This document shows, piece by piece, positions 20,169 through 28,499 of a DNA stretch of 57,313 bases. Under the pieces are notes generated by a model. The model was not told the DNA's origin, searched no databases, and saw only the letters and a list, made by a program, of their open reading frames with translations. The DNA is from Pseudonocardiales bacterium (GTDB taxonomy: Bacteria; Actinomycetota; Actinomycetes; Mycobacteriales; Pseudonocardiaceae): assembly GCA_019243635.1 (NCBI GenBank), contig JAFAUB010000039.1, positions 1 through 57,313 on the forward strand, given 5' to 3'. The number at the start of each line of letters is the position of its first letter. Position 1 is the stretch's first letter. The position numbers and the translations under genes were made by a program.

Positions 20169-21779
20169 GTGGTCGCGGCGACGGTGACGGCGCTTGAGGA
20201 CCAGACCGCCGCCGCCACGGTGCGGAACTCGGCCACCGTTGCGGGGTGGACGCTGGTGAGTCGGGTTACTGGGTTGCTGCGGGTGGTGGTGGTCGGGGCG
20301 GTGCTGGGGCCGACTTATTTCGCTAATGCCTTTCAGACCGGTTACGTCGTCCCGAACCTGGTGTTCACGTTGATCGCTGGGCCGGTGTTGGCGATGGTGG
20401 TGGTGCCTGGGGTGGTCCGTGCGGTGGGTGGTGGTGGTGTGGCGCGGGCGCGGGAGGTGCTCGGTGGGGTGGGGGGGTGGTTGCTGGGTGTGTCGGCTGG
20501 GGTGGTCGTGCTGGTGATGGTCCTGTCTCCGGCGGTGGCCTGGACGCTGACGTTCGGGATTCCGGAGCCCGTTGCCCGGGCGCGGGGTCTGTGGTTGTCC
20601 ACGCTGCTGGTTCTGTTCGTCGCGCCGCAGGTCCTGTTGTATGCGTTGCTGCATCTCGGTATGGCCGCTCAGCAGGCTCGGGGGCGTTTCGCGCTGGCGG
20701 CGGGTGCGCCGGCGGTGGAGAACGTGGTCCTGGTTCTGACGGTGGTGTTGGCCGGGTGGTGCTACGGGGTGGGGCTGGACGTCGAGCGGGTGCCGGTGGG
20801 TCTGGTGGTCGTGCTCGGGGTGGGCAGTACTGCGGCTGTCGCGCTGCACGCGGTGCTGCAGCTCGTGGGTGCCGCGCGGGTGGGTCTGCTGGTCCGCCCG
20901 TCGATGCGGTGGCGGAGTGATCCTGAGGTCCGCGCGGTGACCCGCAGGTTGGTGCGTTCGGTGGGGGTGGCGGCGTGGCCGGCGGCGGGGATGTACGTGC
21001 TGCTCGCGTTGGCCGGTTCGGTGCCCGGTGGTGTCTTCGTGGTCCAGCTGTCGTACTCGGTGTTCTATTCGCTGTCTTATGTCAGTGCTCGCGCGGTGTC
21101 GATGGCCGCGTTGCCCGGGTTGGCGCGCGCGGCGCATCGTGAGGATGGTGTGAGGTTCGGCTCGGCCTGGCGCCAAGGTCTTTCCTACGCCGTCATGGCC
21201 AGTCTGCCGCTGTTGGCGCTGCTCGCGGTGAGCGCGTCGGCGGCGGCGAACATCCTGGCCAACGGTGAGTTGCGGCACGCTGCCTTGATCGGGCCGCTCG
21301 CCACCTGCCTGGGGGTGGTGGCGGTGGCTCAGTTGGTGGGTGGGGTGCATGACATCGGTCGCCAGGCGTTGTTCGCGCGGTTGGAGGACCGGGTTCCTCG
21401 GCGGGCCAGTGAGGGTGCGTTCGGGGTGATAGTTCTCGCTGCGGCGGCGGCTCTGTTGCTGCCGGCTGATGGGTCTCGGTTGGTCTGGTTGGTGGTGGCC
21501 ATCCTGGGTGGTGAGCTTGCCGCCGCGGCGACGGTGGTGGCCCGGTTGCGGCGGGTGATGTGGCCTGAGCGGTTTGCGGATCTCCGGGCTTTGGGTGGTG
21601 CGCTGGTGGCCACGCTGGTGATGGCGCCGGTGGCCGCCGCGATGTGGTGGATGCATCAGCTCGACGGTGGGGACCGGCTCGCCGACCTCGCGCTTCTCGC
21701 CCTGGGTGGTGTCGTGGCGCTCGGGGTCTACGTCCTGGCGCTCCGTGTCGCGGTGCGACGGATAGGTGGTGGGTCATGA
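20169..21779 (+). CDS. MurJ/MviN-type lipid-linked oligosaccharide flippase
   Basis: Polytopic MOP-superfamily protein of about 536 residues with roughly 14 hydrophobic spans. RNSATVAGWTLVSRVTGLLR near the N-terminus and the following ANAFQTGYVVPNL are typical of MurJ/MviN. In this context it probably flips the undecaprenyl-linked repeat unit (the Wzx role) rather than lipid II, but a peptidoglycan role cannot be excluded. I place the start at the GTG at 20169, 10 bases after the upstream stop; a GTG at 20184 is an alternative. The coding strand is strikingly G/T-rich (many GGT and GTG codons, long GTGG runs), unlike the C-rich style of its neighbours. Confidence 0.83.
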   Translation: MVAATVTALEDQTAAATVRNSATVAGWTLVSRVTGLLRVVVVGAVLGPTYFANAFQTGYVVPNLVFTLIAGPVLAMVVVPGVVRAVGGGGVARAREVLGGVGGWLLGVSAGVVVLVMVLSPAVAWTLTFGIPEPVARARGLWLSTLLVLFVAPQVLLYALLHLGMAAQQARGRFALAAGAPAVENVVLVLTVVLAGWCYGVGLDVERVPVGLVVVLGVGSTAAVALHAVLQLVGAARVGLLVRPSMRWRSDPEVRAVTRRLVRSVGVAAWPAAGMYVLLALAGSVPGGVFVVQLSYSVFYSLSYVSARAVSMAALPGLARAAHREDGVRFGSAWRQGLSYAVMASLPLLALLAVSASAAANILANGELRHAALIGPLATCLGVVAVAQLVGGVHDIGRQALFARLEDRVPRRASEGAFGVIVLAAAAALLLPADGSRLVWLVVAILGGELAAAATVVARLRRVMWPERFADLRALGGALVATLVMAPVAAAMWWMHQLDGGDRLADLALLALGGVVALGVYVLALRVAVRRIGGGS

Positions 21780-23200
21780 CTCCTACCGAGAGCCCGCCGA
21801 CCCCTGCGGTCAACCGCGGGCTGGGGCTGGGAGCCGCCGGCTGCGCCCTCGTCGGCGGGCTCCTCGCGGTGGCGGCTGGGCCGCTGCTCGCGCTCACCGC
21901 TATCGGAGTGCTGGCCCTGGTCGGACTGTTCGCCGCCGCAGCCTACCGGCCGGTCGTCGCGACATACGTCTATCTGGGCGCCCTGCCCCTCATCGCCGGC
22001 ATCAACCGCGGCAACCTGATCCCGCTGGTGCGCCCCAATGAGGCGCTGCTGGTCGTGCTGCTGGCCGGCGCGCTGGTCGGCGGCTATCTCCGGTGGTGCC
22101 GGGGCGAGCGGGTGCCACTACAACTGCATCGGCTCGACATCCCGCTCGGTGTCTTCCTACTGATGTCGACAGCGTGGCCGCTGCTGTCCATGACACTGCG
22201 CGGGCAGACGCCGGCGACCTCCGATCTGGCCGCCGTGCTGCCGGTCTGCAAGCTCATCGCCATCTATCTGCTGGTGCGCTTCAGCGTCACCACCGAGGCC
22301 CAGCTGGTGCGATGCTTCCGGCTGGTCATCTGGCCGGGAGCCGTGGTCGCGGTGATCGCGATCCTGCAGACTCTCCACGTCGGCCCGGTCGTCTCGATGC
22401 TGCAGACCTTCTGGACGCCTGACAGCAACGCGGCGGCACTCGCCGAGCGGGGCACCGCGACCCTCGGCTCGCCGATCGCCACCGGTGACTACATCATCAT
22501 CTGCCTGACCCTGGTGATCTGCTGCGGGGTCCGGGGGCTGCTGGGTCGCCGGGAGCGGCTGGCGCTGGGACTCGTGCTCGGGGCCGGTGTGCTCGCCGCC
22601 GGCGAGTTCTCCACCTGGATCGCCGCTGTCGTGGCGGCCGGGCTCATCCTGTGGCGTTTCAGCGCCGTGCGCCGCAGCTCGATGCGGTTCCTGTGGCTGG
22701 TCCCGGTCGTGCTCGCGGTCGGCGCGCCGGCGTTGATCGGCCGGTTGCAGGGCTTCGGTGACTATGGCGTGCCACGCAGCTGGATCGGCCGCTGGAACAA
22801 CCTGTCCGACTTCTACCTACCGAAGTTCGGCTTCATCAACGTCCTGCTGGGGGTGTCGCCCAACTCGGTGCTGCCGGCACCCGAGAGGTGGCGCGAAGTC
22901 ATCTACCTGGAGAGCGGCTACCTGGAGCTGCTCTGGATCGGTGGGATTCCGCTGCTGGCCGCCTTCATCTGGCTGTCGGTCGCGGTGCTGCGCAGAACCA
23001 GCGAGCTCATGTCCCAGTCGCTCATGACCCGGGCGCAGTCGGACGCCCCCCGCGCGGCCGCCTCAGCGTTGTGGGTCTGTTGGTGGTTAGTGCTCATCCT
23101 CACCGTCCTCGATCCGCATCTGACACTGCGCGGCAGCGGGGACGTGCTTTTCATGCTGATGGGAATCACCACGGGGAGGCTCAGTGTCCAGCGGCGTTGA
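21776..23200 (+). CDS. O-antigen ligase/Wzy-like polysaccharide polymerase
   Basis: Polytopic membrane protein of 474 residues with about 12 hydrophobic segments and the large extracytoplasmic loop late in the protein (about residues 320-390) that is typical of Wzy/WaaL-family proteins. Motif-level identity is weak, so the role rests on topology and position: it directly follows the flippase (ATGA overlap) and precedes the phosphoglycosyl transferase (17-base overlap). It would polymerise flipped repeat units on the outer face of the membrane. It contains a TTA codon at 23087. Confidence 0.75.
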   Translation: MTPTESPPTPAVNRGLGLGAAGCALVGGLLAVAAGPLLALTAIGVLALVGLFAAAAYRPVVATYVYLGALPLIAGINRGNLIPLVRPNEALLVVLLAGALVGGYLRWCRGERVPLQLHRLDIPLGVFLLMSTAWPLLSMTLRGQTPATSDLAAVLPVCKLIAIYLLVRFSVTTEAQLVRCFRLVIWPGAVVAVIAILQTLHVGPVVSMLQTFWTPDSNAAALAERGTATLGSPIATGDYIIICLTLVICCGVRGLLGRRERLALGLVLGAGVLAAGEFSTWIAAVVAAGLILWRFSAVRRSSMRFLWLVPVVLAVGAPALIGRLQGFGDYGVPRSWIGRWNNLSDFYLPKFGFINVLLGVSPNSVLPAPERWREVIYLESGYLELLWIGGIPLLAAFIWLSVAVLRRTSELMSQSLMTRAQSDAPRAAASALWVCWWLVLILTVLDPHLTLRGSGDVLFMLMGITTGRLSVQRR

Positions 23201-23840
23201 ACAAGCACGCTTGCCCGCTCGGTGGGAACCGGTTGCTCGACGCATTGTCGATCTGCTGGTGGTGATGGTCGCGTTACTGGTGCTCGCCATCCCGATGCTG
23301 CTCATCGCGATGGCGATCAGGCTGGGGACCTCAGGTCCGGCGTTTTATCGCCAGCAGCGGATAGGCCGGGGGGGCCGACCGTTCACGATGTACAAGTTCC
23401 GCACCATGCGGACCGGCTGTTCCGACGCGCAGCACCGCGAGCTCATCGCTCGCGAGCTGCGGGGTGAGGACACCTCGGTCGACGGCAGCTGGAAGATCGA
23501 CAGTGATCCGCGGGTGACCCGGATCGGCTCGATCCTGCGACGCACCAGCATTGACGAGCTTCCCCAGCTGCTCAACGTGCTGGGGGGCCAGATGTCGTTG
23601 GTCGGGCCCCGCCCCTGCCTGGGCTGGGAAGCGGAGATGTTCCCAGCGAGGTTCGCCGAGCGCTTCGACGTCCCGCCCGGCCTGACCGGGCTCTGGCAGG
23701 TCAGTGGGCGCAGCACGATGGGCACGCTGGAGATGTTGGAGCTCGATCTGGCCTATGTACGAAGCTGGAGTTTCTGGACGGATCTCGCGATCCTGCTGCG
23801 AACTGTCCCGGCGCTGCTGCGGGGGCATGGCGCACGCTAG
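23184..23840 (+). CDS. Short polyprenyl-phosphate phosphoglycosyl transferase
   Basis: Initiates repeat-unit assembly by moving a sugar-1-phosphate onto undecaprenyl phosphate. 218 residues: one N-terminal hydrophobic helix (IVDLLVVMVALLVLAIPMLL) and the catalytic domain with GGRPFTMYKFRTMR, LRRTSIDELPQLLNVL, MSLVGPRPCL and GLTGLWQVSGR. It lacks the four-helix and CoA-binding-like N-terminal part of the second such enzyme at 31672-33090. The GTG start overlaps the preceding gene by 17 bases, a sign of coupling. Confidence 0.93.
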   Translation: MSSGVEQARLPARWEPVARRIVDLLVVMVALLVLAIPMLLIAMAIRLGTSGPAFYRQQRIGRGGRPFTMYKFRTMRTGCSDAQHRELIARELRGEDTSVDGSWKIDSDPRVTRIGSILRRTSIDELPQLLNVLGGQMSLVGPRPCLGWEAEMFPARFAERFDVPPGLTGLWQVSGRSTMGTLEMLELDLAYVRSWSFWTDLAILLRTVPALLRGHGAR

Positions 23841-23876
23841 TGAGAGATCGTCTTTTGGCAGCTGGGGGGAGCAGCC

Positions 23877-24422
23877 TTGACGGCCGTCGCACCGAAGTTC
23901 TTCACGATACCGCGACTATCACGCCGGGCCCGGACAGTCGTGCTCGTCGTCCATGTCACGATGTCGGTCGGATGGCTGGGGCTCGACGGCGCCCTGGTGG
24001 CTCTCGAGGTGACCGGGCTGTCCACCGTTCACTCGGCGGTGCGAGCGGGTATCGCCACCGCGACGGCTGTGATCGCCTGCTGGGTGCTCGTACCAGTGGT
24101 GTTCTTCTCACTGGCCAGCGGGCTGGTGCTCGCGCTGTCCACCCCCTGGGGCCTGGTGCGGCACTGGTGGGTGATCGCCAAGTGCGGGATCGCCGCCGTG
24201 TTGACCGCCGCTGGGCTGCTGTTCCTGGTGCCTGCGCTGCCTCAGATCCTCGCCGGGGGCGGTGAGCAGGCGGAGATGCGGACACTGATCGGGAGATCGG
24301 TCGCGCTCGTGCTGCTGCTCGTCGCGACGGGGCTCTCGGTGGTCAAGCCCTGGGGCAAGACACCGTGCGGTCGCAGGGTGCGACGGCGACCACCTAGAGA
24401 GGCTCCGCGTCGGGCCACCTAG
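23877..24422 (+). CDS. Conserved four-helix membrane protein of unknown function
   Basis: 181 residues from a TTG at 23877 that follows a GGGGGGAG run by about 8 bases. Four hydrophobic helices are visible (about residues 18-45, 57-85, 98-118 and 135-155), with a conserved-looking VVHVTMSVGWLGLDGA in the first, and a strongly basic tail. It resembles small integral membrane proteins of the DUF2269 sort, but I cannot assign a family firmly. It ends 6 bases before the convergent gene at 24429 and is probably the last gene of the + strand operon. Confidence 0.65.
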   Translation: MTAVAPKFFTIPRLSRRARTVVLVVHVTMSVGWLGLDGALVALEVTGLSTVHSAVRAGIATATAVIACWVLVPVVFFSLASGLVLALSTPWGLVRHWWVIAKCGIAAVLTAAGLLFLVPALPQILAGGGEQAEMRTLIGRSVALVLLLVATGLSVVKPWGKTPCGRRVRRRPPREAPRRAT

Positions 24423-24428
24423 CCCGGT

Positions 24429-25508
24429 TCAGCAGAAGTAGCGATACAGCAGCGTCCCGGCCTGCCTGGTCACCTCATCGGGCACCGAGTCGCCGGTGAG
24501 CAGCCGGGTGAGCTCGCCGAGCAGCGTACCGGCCTGGGAGTTGCCGCGTGCGTCCTCTCCGCCGGCGCGCAGGGTCACGATCCGCCGCTGCTCGGTGGCC
24601 CACTTGCGCTTGTACGCGATCAAGCCCGGTTGGTCGAGGTCGGACAGCCCCCAGTCGACCAGCCGGGCTCCTCGCTGGACACCCCACCGTATCCCGGCCC
24701 AGAAGATCGCGTCGTTGGGGCGGAGAGCCAGGTGCTCAGGGCGCGAGGCCCCGAACTTGTAGTACAGCGTGTCACCCCAGACGAGGAAGACCGCGCCGGC
24801 GACCAGCTCGTCGCCGGCGCGGGCGAGCATCGTCACGATCGCGTCGTCGCGGGCGAAGGCGTCCCAGATGTGGTCGAACAGCTCGACGGGCTGGGCGAGC
24901 AGCCGGTACTTGCGCTTGCGCAGCGAGACGTGCAATCCGTGGAACCGGTGCACGGCGTCCCGGTCGGTGTGCGCCCGCACCCGGACCCCGTCGCGCTCGG
25001 AGATCGCGATGTTGCGGCGAGCGTGCTGGGACAGCCGCTGCCGGATCTCCTCGACGCCGCCGTTCAGCGGTGTGCCGTGCCACGCCGCCGCGGCGACCTG
25101 GTCGAAGCGGGGGTCGCCAACGGGCACGGCGCCCTCGAAGCACCGCAGCGTCAGCGGAGCGGCCGCGGTGATGACCCCGTCCACGAGGGCTCTCCAGTCG
25201 AGCTGGTCATCGGTCAGCGGTTCGGCCCGGTCGGAGAACGGCAGGCTGGACACCCTGTCACCGCGGATATCACTGATCGGCACCCAGGCCAGTCCGGCGC
25301 GCGGCTGCCCGTCCCAGCCGAGCCGGATGGCGCCGGCGGGGGTGAAGCCGTAGGTGGCGCAGACCGCGTCGATCCACGGCGGCGAGGTGAACACGCTGCC
25401 CAGCGGGCCCATGGCGAGCAGCCGCCAGCGGGGATCACTACGCGGGTCGGTGAGCAGGGTTTCCGGCTGCGTCACGGGCGCGTTCACGGGGACGACAGTA
25501 CCCGTCAC
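24429..25508 (-). CDS. FemAB/GNAT-like acyltransferase (Acetyltransf_6 type)
   Basis: About 359 residues with a double-GNAT layout. The N-terminal part has TSPPWIDAVCATYGF, like exopolysaccharide CelD/BcsL-type and FemAB-like proteins. The C-terminal part has MLARAGDELVAGAVFLVWGD, YYKFGASRPEHLALRPNDAI and RLVDWGLSD, typical of the peptidoglycan-bridge/Acetyltransf_6 fold. A role in acylating or aminoacylating a cell-surface glycan is likely but not shown. If the GTG at 25508 is the start, only 25 bases separate it from the divergent glycosyltransferase; a GTG at 25487 is an alternative that leaves more promoter room. Confidence 0.75.
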   Translation of the reverse strand: MTGTVVPVNAPVTQPETLLTDPRSDPRWRLLAMGPLGSVFTSPPWIDAVCATYGFTPAGAIRLGWDGQPRAGLAWVPISDIRGDRVSSLPFSDRAEPLTDDQLDWRALVDGVITAAAPLTLRCFEGAVPVGDPRFDQVAAAAWHGTPLNGGVEEIRQRLSQHARRNIAISERDGVRVRAHTDRDAVHRFHGLHVSLRKRKYRLLAQPVELFDHIWDAFARDDAIVTMLARAGDELVAGAVFLVWGDTLYYKFGASRPEHLALRPNDAIFWAGIRWGVQRGARLVDWGLSDLDQPGLIAYKRKWATEQRRIVTLRAGGEDARGNSQAGTLLGELTRLLTGDSVPDEVTRQAGTLLYRYFC

Positions 25509-25533
25509 CGACAGTACCCGTTACGCTGAGAAC

Positions 25534-26520
25534 ATGACCACGCTGTTCGTCGCCACGACGGGTGGGCACCTGACCCAGCTCGACAGTCTGGCCGGCCGCA
25601 TCCCCCCCGATGGCGCCTCCCACCGGGACGCCCTGTGGGTGACCCATGCGAACGAGCAGAGCCGGTCGATGCTGGCGGACCGGGACGTGGAGTTCGTGCC
25701 CTACGTCGGGGTGCGCAACGTGCCCGACGTGCTTCGGTGCATCCCCTCTGCGCGCCGGTTGATGGAGCGTCGGAAGGTGACCCGAGCGGTGTCGACGGGC
25801 TCGGGGATCGCGTTGGGGTACCTGCCGTATCTGGCCGCCCGAGGCGTGGAGTGCCACTACATCGAGAGCGCGACGCGGGTGAGCGGGCCGTCGCTGACCG
25901 GGCGGGTCCTGCAGTGGGTCCCCGGGGTCCGTACCTACACCCAGTACCAGAGCTGGGCGGACCAGCGGTGGGGCTACGCCGGCAGCGTGTTCGACGGTTA
26001 TGAGTCCACTGCCGTGACGCGGATGCCCGATGGGGTGGTTCGGGTGGTGGTCACGGTGGGGGCGGCGACTCAGTACCCGTTCCGCCGACTGTTCGAGCAC
26101 CTGGCGCCGCTGCTGGCAGCCGAAGGCGCCCTGGCGCGGGCGACCGGGCTGCCGGTGGAGGTGCTGTGGCAGACCGGCGACACCCCGGTGGGTGACCTGC
26201 CTATCCGGGCTACGCCGGTGCTGCCCGCAGCCGAGCTGGGCGCCGCGCTGGGCAAGGCGGACATCGTGATCAGCCATGCCGGCACCGGGTCCGCGCTGGC
26301 CACCCTGAACGCTGGGCGTTACCCGATCCTGGCCACCCGGGAGCGCGCGCGGGGCGAACAGGTCGATGACCACCAGCACGAGCTCGCCACCGAGCTCGCC
26401 CGGCGAGGCCTGGCCAGGCAGCGCGACGCCCAGTCCATCACCATCGAGGACATGGTCCAGACCATGGGCGTCTCGGTGCGGCGCACCGCCTCACCTCCCC
26501 CGTTCGAGCTGCGCCACTAG
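25534..26520 (+). CDS. Single-chain Alg14/Alg13-like UDP-sugar glycosyltransferase
   Basis: 328 residues. The N-terminal half starts LFVATTGGHLTQLDSL, the G-G-H motif of Alg14/EpsF-type acceptor-binding subunits. The C-terminal half has VTVGAATQYPFRRLFEHL and the sugar-nucleotide-binding SHAGTGSALATLNAGRYPIL followed by an EQVDDHQ-like segment, as in Alg13/MurG (GT28 fold). In many bacteria and in eukaryotes these halves are separate proteins. It probably adds GlcNAc, GlcA or a related sugar to a lipid-linked intermediate. It is transcribed alone on the + strand. Confidence 0.83.
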   Translation: MTTLFVATTGGHLTQLDSLAGRIPPDGASHRDALWVTHANEQSRSMLADRDVEFVPYVGVRNVPDVLRCIPSARRLMERRKVTRAVSTGSGIALGYLPYLAARGVECHYIESATRVSGPSLTGRVLQWVPGVRTYTQYQSWADQRWGYAGSVFDGYESTAVTRMPDGVVRVVVTVGAATQYPFRRLFEHLAPLLAAEGALARATGLPVEVLWQTGDTPVGDLPIRATPVLPAAELGAALGKADIVISHAGTGSALATLNAGRYPILATRERARGEQVDDHQHELATELARRGLARQRDAQSITIEDMVQTMGVSVRRTASPPPFELRH

Positions 26521-27186
26521 TCAGTCGGCGACGGGCCGCAGGCCCGCGGCGCGAGCGACGCTGACCGCTTCCAGCCGGCTGCGGACCCCGAGCTTGATGA
26601 GGATGCTGCGCACGTGAGTCCGGACGGTGCTGGTGGACACCACCGACTCGGCGGCGATCCGGCTCACCGGCTCGCCGTCCACCATGCGCAGCAGCACCTC
26701 GCGTTCGCGGTGGCTGAGCACATCGAGCCGCGCGCTGCAGTCGCGGGCGCGCCACACGTCCTCGCGCAGCGCGCGCAGCACCACGCCGAGCTGCCGGGGC
26801 GGGTAGAAGGCATGGCCGAGCGGTACCCCGCGCAGAACCTCGAGCAGGTGCTCCAGCGAGCTCTCCTTGGACACCCACGCCGAGGCACCGGCACGCGCCG
26901 CCGCGACGGCCTGGGCACAGTCGTGGCTGCCGGTCAGGACGACGAGATGTGCCGGGGGATAGGCGGCGCGCAGTCTGCGTAGCAACACTGCGGTCGCGAC
27001 CGTCGCGGGCCCGATCTCGCTGGTGATCACATCGGGGCGCGCTGTCCGGACCATGTCCAGCAGCCGCGGGTCCTCCGGAGCGGCGCTGCCGACGACCCAC
27101 AGATCAGCGGCGGTGGACAACCGGACGGTCAGGGCGTCAGTCAGCATCAAGTGCGGGTCGATGAGGAGAACCCGCACGAACGTCAC
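26521..27186 (-). CDS. LuxR-family regulator with a pseudo-receiver domain (copy 1)
   Basis: 221 residues: a receiver-like fold (about residues 1-120) and a LuxR helix-turn-helix (LSHREREVLLRMVDGE through TVRTHVRSILIKLGVRSRLEA). In the receiver, the acidic pair reads IDPH instead of DD, and the phospho-acceptor Asp is Glu (DVITSE where family members have DxxLLD). The switch Thr (VVLTGS) and Lys (WVSKES) remain. A D-to-E change can mimic phosphorylation, so activity may not depend on a kinase. No histidine kinase is nearby. The GTG at 27186 overlaps the GT2 stop (GTGA), making it the last gene of the nine-gene operon. It is paralogous to the regulator at 43102-43812. Confidence 0.88.
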   Translation of the reverse strand: MTFVRVLLIDPHLMLTDALTVRLSTAADLWVVGSAAPEDPRLLDMVRTARPDVITSEIGPATVATAVLLRRLRAAYPPAHLVVLTGSHDCAQAVAAARAGASAWVSKESSLEHLLEVLRGVPLGHAFYPPRQLGVVLRALREDVWRARDCSARLDVLSHREREVLLRMVDGEPVSRIAAESVVSTSTVRTHVRSILIKLGVRSRLEAVSVARAAGLRPVAD

Positions 27187-28499
27187 GGGCTCAACTGTGC
27201 CCGGCTGCGGCGCCGGGCGGCAACACCCGATCTCCGTGACGTCGCACCGACCATGCGGCGGGCCGGGCTGGTCCACCTTCCGGTGGAGTTCAGCCAGGCC
27301 CGAGGGAACGCGTACAGCGCGATCGCGGCGTCGAGCACCCGAAGGAACGGGAAGAACACCCAGAGAGCCAGGAAACGCAGCCTGCGTTCGACCAGCGCGA
27401 CGAAGCAGGTCAGCGCGAGATCGGCACCGGTGACCGCGAGCAGCAGCACCTGCGGGCTCATGTGCGCCGCGACCGCGTCGTGCACCGGGGTCATCCCGGG
27501 CCAGGCCAACGCGGCTGGGTACGCCGCAGGCACGGCGAGGACTCCCACCAGCAACGGCAGCAGCAGGAAGAACATACTACTGGCCAGCAGCTCCAGGAGC
27601 AGCACCGTGAGCATGGCGCTGAACAGGCTGCACCGCGGCGGATGCCGGCGCACCGTCTGCCAGAGCCCCAGCCCCCAGCGCTTGACCTGGCGGACGTAGT
27701 CGCGCAGGTTGTCGGGGTCCTGGGTGACCGCGACGGCATCGAGGGTGAACGCCACCCTGCCCAGCCGCTTCTGGTAGATCTCGAAGGTCATGTTGAAATC
27801 CTCGATCACCAGGCCGGGTGGGTTCATCTCGATCCTCGGCAGCACGGCCGTGCGGTACATGCTGGCGAAACCGGGCACGATGTGGGTGGCGTTGGTGAAC
27901 CGCCAGGTCTGGCCGAACTTCAGGAGCCGCTGGCTGATCGCGTAGATGCGCTGCCGGTGGCACACCAGCACCTTGCCGACCAGCGACAGGCCGCGTTCGT
28001 GCCAGTGGGTCCGGACCGCGCCGGCCACCGCGACGACCTCGGGGTCGTCGAAGTGGGGCAGGGCGGCGGCGAGGTATCCCGGCTCGATGGTCGTGTCGGC
28101 ATCCAGCAGCAGCACCGCCTGGAACCGTTCGACCAGCCCGAAGCGGTCGACCGCCTCCTCGAGGGCGCCGGCCTTGCCCACGTTGGCGCGCGTCTCGATG
28201 ACGTTGACCCCGGTCTGGCGGGCTAACTGCGCGGTCCGGTCAGTGGAGCCGTCGGAGACGACGTGGATGTTCTCCCGGGGGACCAGAGCGGCGATCGCCT
28301 CGATGCTGCTCTCGATCACCAGCTCCTCGTTGTGCGCGGGGATCAGCACCGCCACGTCACGCACGGTCATCGCGGGAACGCCGCGCTGGGTGCCGCGGCG
28401 TCCGGCCCAGGTCTCCTCGAGCAGCCGCGCCAGACCGATGGCCGCCCACAGGGTGAAGTTCACGCCGACGACGACGACGGCAACCGACCACCAGGGCAT
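27183..28499 (-). CDS. Processive family 2 glycosyltransferase (PgaC/NodC/HasA-like polysaccharide synthase)
   Basis: 438 residues with one N-terminal membrane helix, a GT-A catalytic domain and three or so C-terminal helices, the topology of hyaluronan/chitin/poly-GlcNAc synthases. All four processive GT2 motifs are visible: VVSDGSTDRT, LLDADTTIEP, the acceptor-site EDFNMTF and QVKRWGLG (QxxRW). Such enzymes polymerise and extrude a beta-linked glycan in one step, without flippase or Wzy. The ATG overlaps the upstream stop by one base, and the stop overlaps the LuxR start. A TTA codon occurs at 28226-28224. Confidence 0.9.
   Translation of the reverse strand: MPWWSVAVVVVGVNFTLWAAIGLARLLEETWAGRRGTQRGVPAMTVRDVAVLIPAHNEELVIESSIEAIAALVPRENIHVVSDGSTDRTAQLARQTGVNVIETRANVGKAGALEEAVDRFGLVERFQAVLLLDADTTIEPGYLAAALPHFDDPEVVAVAGAVRTHWHERGLSLVGKVLVCHRQRIYAISQRLLKFGQTWRFTNATHIVPGFASMYRTAVLPRIEMNPPGLVIEDFNMTFEIYQKRLGRVAFTLDAVAVTQDPDNLRDYVRQVKRWGLGLWQTVRRHPPRCSLFSAMLTVLLLELLASSMFFLLLPLLVGVLAVPAAYPAALAWPGMTPVHDAVAAHMSPQVLLLAVTGADLALTCFVALVERRLRFLALWVFFPFLRVLDAAIALYAFPRAWLNSTGRWTSPARRMVGATSRRSGVAARRRSRAQLSP

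Noticed and set aside
19992..21656. 554-codon open frame on the minus strand, rich in His, Pro, Arg and Gln
   Set aside because: It lies opposite the G/T-rich flippase gene; the composition is that of an antisense shadow and no domain is visible.
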